A stretch of DNA of 6,314 nucleotides from CAYZAK01 sp964476445 (lineage in GTDB: Bacteria > CG03 > SLGR01 > JAGXOG01), in contig CAYZAK010000064.1 of assembly GCA_964476445.1 (NCBI GenBank), positions 1 through 6,314 of the forward strand, in the 5' to 3' direction. The number at the start of each line of letters is the position of its first letter. Positions within the stretch are counted from its first letter, which is position 1. Below are positions 4,494-6,314 of the stretch, piece by piece. The notes under the pieces were generated by a model, which saw nothing but the letters and a program-made list of their open reading frames with translations, did not search any database and was not told where the DNA came from. The position numbers and the translations under genes are program-made.

Positions 4494-5966
4494 CTACATA
4501 CTGGTGATATCATCTCTTAAGTCACTTTCGTTACCCACATTTACATGGGTGGGAAAGAGCTGCCCCTGTTTCAGTTCATCATCTTTTTCTTCTTTTTTGT
4601 CGGTTTCATCTACATCTTTTTCAGGAGCATAAACCCTTATTATTTCATATTTAAGAGGAATATCTTTTATATATTTATTTCCCTCTTCAGCGCAAAATTT
4701 ACCGGTTACAGTATCAAATAACCCCATGGCTTTAACATTGTCATTATTTCTAAAATCCTTCTCATCTTCAAAATCCATAAACTGCTGTTGCAATCGTATA
4801 TCCGTCCTGGATATACGGGGTTCTATTCGGGAAAATTCCGAGTAATCGCTGTACTTATTTTTCAGCTCGCTTTTTAAAATCTTTTTATCTATCATCTGGT
4901 CAACTTCACCTACGCTATGGTAAAAATTTTCTTCCTCCATTATTTTTACCAGAGGGATATCTCTTCTTAAAAGAAGCTTTCTCCATTTACGACCGAGTTT
5001 GCCTTTTTTACCGGTTTTATTATACCAGCTGGTAACAGTATGGTGAAGTCCGAAATCGGTTATTCTTTTATACCGGGCCAAATTCTTGTGCGGGTTGCCC
5101 ACTCTCATCTTTTTCATAACTTCAGGTAAAAGCTTGCTGAATGAAAGATCGTACATCTCATTTTTTTCGTAAAGATATACGTGTCTAAACATATTGAACC
5201 GAGTCTGAAGAAAAGTTCTGAATGCCGGAAGAGCATTTTTTTTCAGAGTCATCCCGTTTTTAGTAATAAGGGTATTGTCAACCAGATTCCGGTGATTTAT
5301 TTTACCAAACTCCGTTGTCCCGCAAAAATACTGGTCCCGTAAAAGAAAATCCATGGCGTCAGCAGAATAAATTCCCATCATTATTTTGGCAAAGACCTGT
5401 TCCCAGAGAGAATAATTGTCAAAATTATTTGGCATTTTTATGAATTTGGTTATCTGCTTGGGGGATATAGGAGCTCTAAAAGTTCCATGGGGAGAACGCC
5501 GAAGACTTCTTATCATTGAGCCCAGTTTTTCCTTAATTATCGCCGCAGAAATATCTTCGTGGGTTTTTTTATAATTGGGATAGGTGTACGCATCGTCCAT
5601 AAGATGCCCAAATGGTCCATGGCCTATATCATGAAGAAGACCGGCCAGCCTGAAAATTTCTTCCACGTAATTTCTTTCCTTGGGAATATGGGCTTCAGGA
5701 AAAGCTTTTTTAAAATGGGGGTAAAGCCGGTAGGCCATATCCCCGGCCATCTGCATGACTCCCAGAGAATGCTGAAATCTAAGATGGACAGCATTCGGAT
5801 ATATCAGCCAGGCCGACTGTAACTGAAAAATTTGCCGGAGCCGCTGGACCCATTCGGAATCTATAATATCTTTTTCGGATATTTTTTCATTTCCGGCGGG
5901 AACGGTAAAATATATGTAATCGTGGATAACATCTCGCACTGTACCCAGCTTTTTTTCCATATTCAT
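4494..5966 (-). CDS. HD-domain phosphohydrolase, SAMHD1/dGTPase-like (COG1078 type)
   Basis: This 490-residue cytoplasmic protein is probably a metal-dependent dNTP triphosphohydrolase or related nucleotide phosphohydrolase. The HD metal ligands are all visible: H66 in LRFQHSLGVM, H112-D113 in LLHDIGHGPFGH, and D203 in SADAMDFLLRD. H116, H121 and H136 (in KTHED) match the extra catalytic histidines of SAMHD1. The N-terminal WVQRLRQIFQLQ and the YPNAVHLRFQHS segment are typical of the family. The C-terminal third (about 270-440) is less recognisable, and residues 449-468 form a highly charged, probably disordered tail. No clear Shine-Dalgarno precedes the ATG at 5966, and the ATG at 5960 (third codon) is an equally possible start. 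The gene lies 21 bases after metK and 25 before the next gene. Fold and family are secure. The substrate (dNTP, other nucleotide) cannot be read from sequence. Confidence 0.9.
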   Translation of the reverse strand: MNMEKKLGTVRDVIHDYIYFTVPAGNEKISEKDIIDSEWVQRLRQIFQLQSAWLIYPNAVHLRFQHSLGVMQMAGDMAYRLYPHFKKAFPEAHIPKERNYVEEIFRLAGLLHDIGHGPFGHLMDDAYTYPNYKKTHEDISAAIIKEKLGSMIRSLRRSPHGTFRAPISPKQITKFIKMPNNFDNYSLWEQVFAKIMMGIYSADAMDFLLRDQYFCGTTEFGKINHRNLVDNTLITKNGMTLKKNALPAFRTFLQTRFNMFRHVYLYEKNEMYDLSFSKLLPEVMKKMRVGNPHKNLARYKRITDFGLHHTVTSWYNKTGKKGKLGRKWRKLLLRRDIPLVKIMEEENFYHSVGEVDQMIDKKILKSELKNKYSDYSEFSRIEPRISRTDIRLQQQFMDFEDEKDFRNNDNVKAMGLFDTVTGKFCAEEGNKYIKDIPLKYEIIRVYAPEKDVDETDKKEEKDDELKQGQLFPTHVNVGNESDLRDDITSM

Positions 5967-5987
5967 AGAATAAGGATTACTATTTTA

Positions 5988-6314
5988 TCAAGCTCCTAAT
6001 TTTCCCGCTTGTTGCTTCAGGGTCTGAACCTTATCTGTTTTCTCCCAGGGAAACTGAGACCGGCCAAAATGTCCGTAAGCAGCGGTCTCCTTATAACGGG
6101 GTTTCCATAAATCCAGCATATCTATTATACCCGCCGGCGAAAGATCAAAAATATTTTTTTCCAGAATTATTTTCTCGATCTCTTCATCTGGTATAACCGA
6201 GGTACCCTCGGTATGAATCATAACATTAAGAGGGTCTTTAACCCCAATGGCGTAGGCAATGTGAACCGTACATCTTTTGGCCAGACCGGCTGCCACTATA
6301 TTTTTAGCCACGTA
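5988..6314 (-). CDS. metK: S-adenosylmethionine synthetase, C-terminal part (5' end outside window)
   Basis: MetK makes S-adenosylmethionine from methionine and ATP in the cytoplasm. About 109 C-terminal residues are present. They match the family closely from memory: YVAKNIVAAGLA at the window edge, then AYAIGV, then FDLSPAGIIDMLDL, and the signature YKETAAYGHFGR followed by FPWEKTDK near the end. The reading frame is open to the edge. The GTG at 6311 is the internal Val codon of YVAKN and not a start, so the gene continues beyond 6314. The stop is TGA, and the HD-domain gene begins 21 bases downstream on the same strand with no terminator between them. SAM produced here is the co-substrate of the pcm product encoded further down the same strand. 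Identification is very secure. Confidence 0.97.
   Translation of the reverse strand, partial: YVAKNIVAAGLAKRCTVHIAYAIGVKDPLNVMIHTEGTSVIPDEEIEKIILEKNIFDLSPAGIIDMLDLWKPRYKETAAYGHFGRSQFPWEKTDKVQTLKQQAGKLGA

Noticed and set aside
5559..5822. Plus-strand frame of 87 codons opposite the HD gene
   Set aside because: It is antisense to the conserved HD-motif region, so its openness follows from constraint on the other strand.
6309..6311. GTG as a start codon for a 107-residue protein
   Set aside because: It is the internal Val of the conserved MetK segment YVAKN, and the frame continues past the window edge.

Overview
The window reads as a compact bacterial chromosome segment of moderate GC. Every supportable gene is on the minus strand, so transcription runs from high to low coordinates. 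The organism looks like a bacterium with an outer membrane. It encodes a lipoprotein with a LysM domain and a degenerate LytM/M23 domain (NlpD type) directly upstream of a sigma-70 family factor, an arrangement best known from Proteobacteria (pcm-nlpD-rpoS). The lysine-rich proteins and the divergent sigma factor do not look like a typical proteobacterium. A less-studied diderm phylum (for example Omnitrophota or a deltaproteobacterial-type lineage) is my guess, at low confidence.

Layout in transcription order: the 3' end of metK (cut by the window edge), an HD-domain dNTPase-like phosphohydrolase, a 70-residue two-helix membrane protein, a YbjQ/UPF0145 protein, pcm (protein L-isoaspartate methyltransferase), acyP (acylphosphatase), an NlpD-like lipoprotein, a sigma-70 family factor, apt (adenine phosphoribosyltransferase), larE (ATP-dependent sulfur transferase), and the first codons of a possible further gene. 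Gaps are 0-47 bases. No hairpin-plus-T-run terminator was seen between any pair, so the whole set could be one long operon. The longest gap, before the sigma gene, may hold an internal promoter. No stretch above 300 bases lacks a gene. No RNA genes, mobile elements, repeats or CRISPR arrays were seen.

Possible themes are S-adenosylmethionine supply and use (metK, pcm), recovery of adenine (apt), nucleotide-pool control (HD protein), repair of aged proteins (pcm), cell-envelope remodelling (NlpD-like) and a linked alternative sigma factor. This resembles the stress/stationary-phase cluster of Proteobacteria with extra members.

The part most worth a second look is the sigma factor. Its -35 recognition helix is canonical, but the residues that read and melt the -10 element are replaced, and the acidic tip of its region 3.2 finger is replaced by alanines. 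The NlpD-like protein has also lost its metal-binding residues, and LarE carries the cysteines expected of an iron-sulfur-cluster variant.
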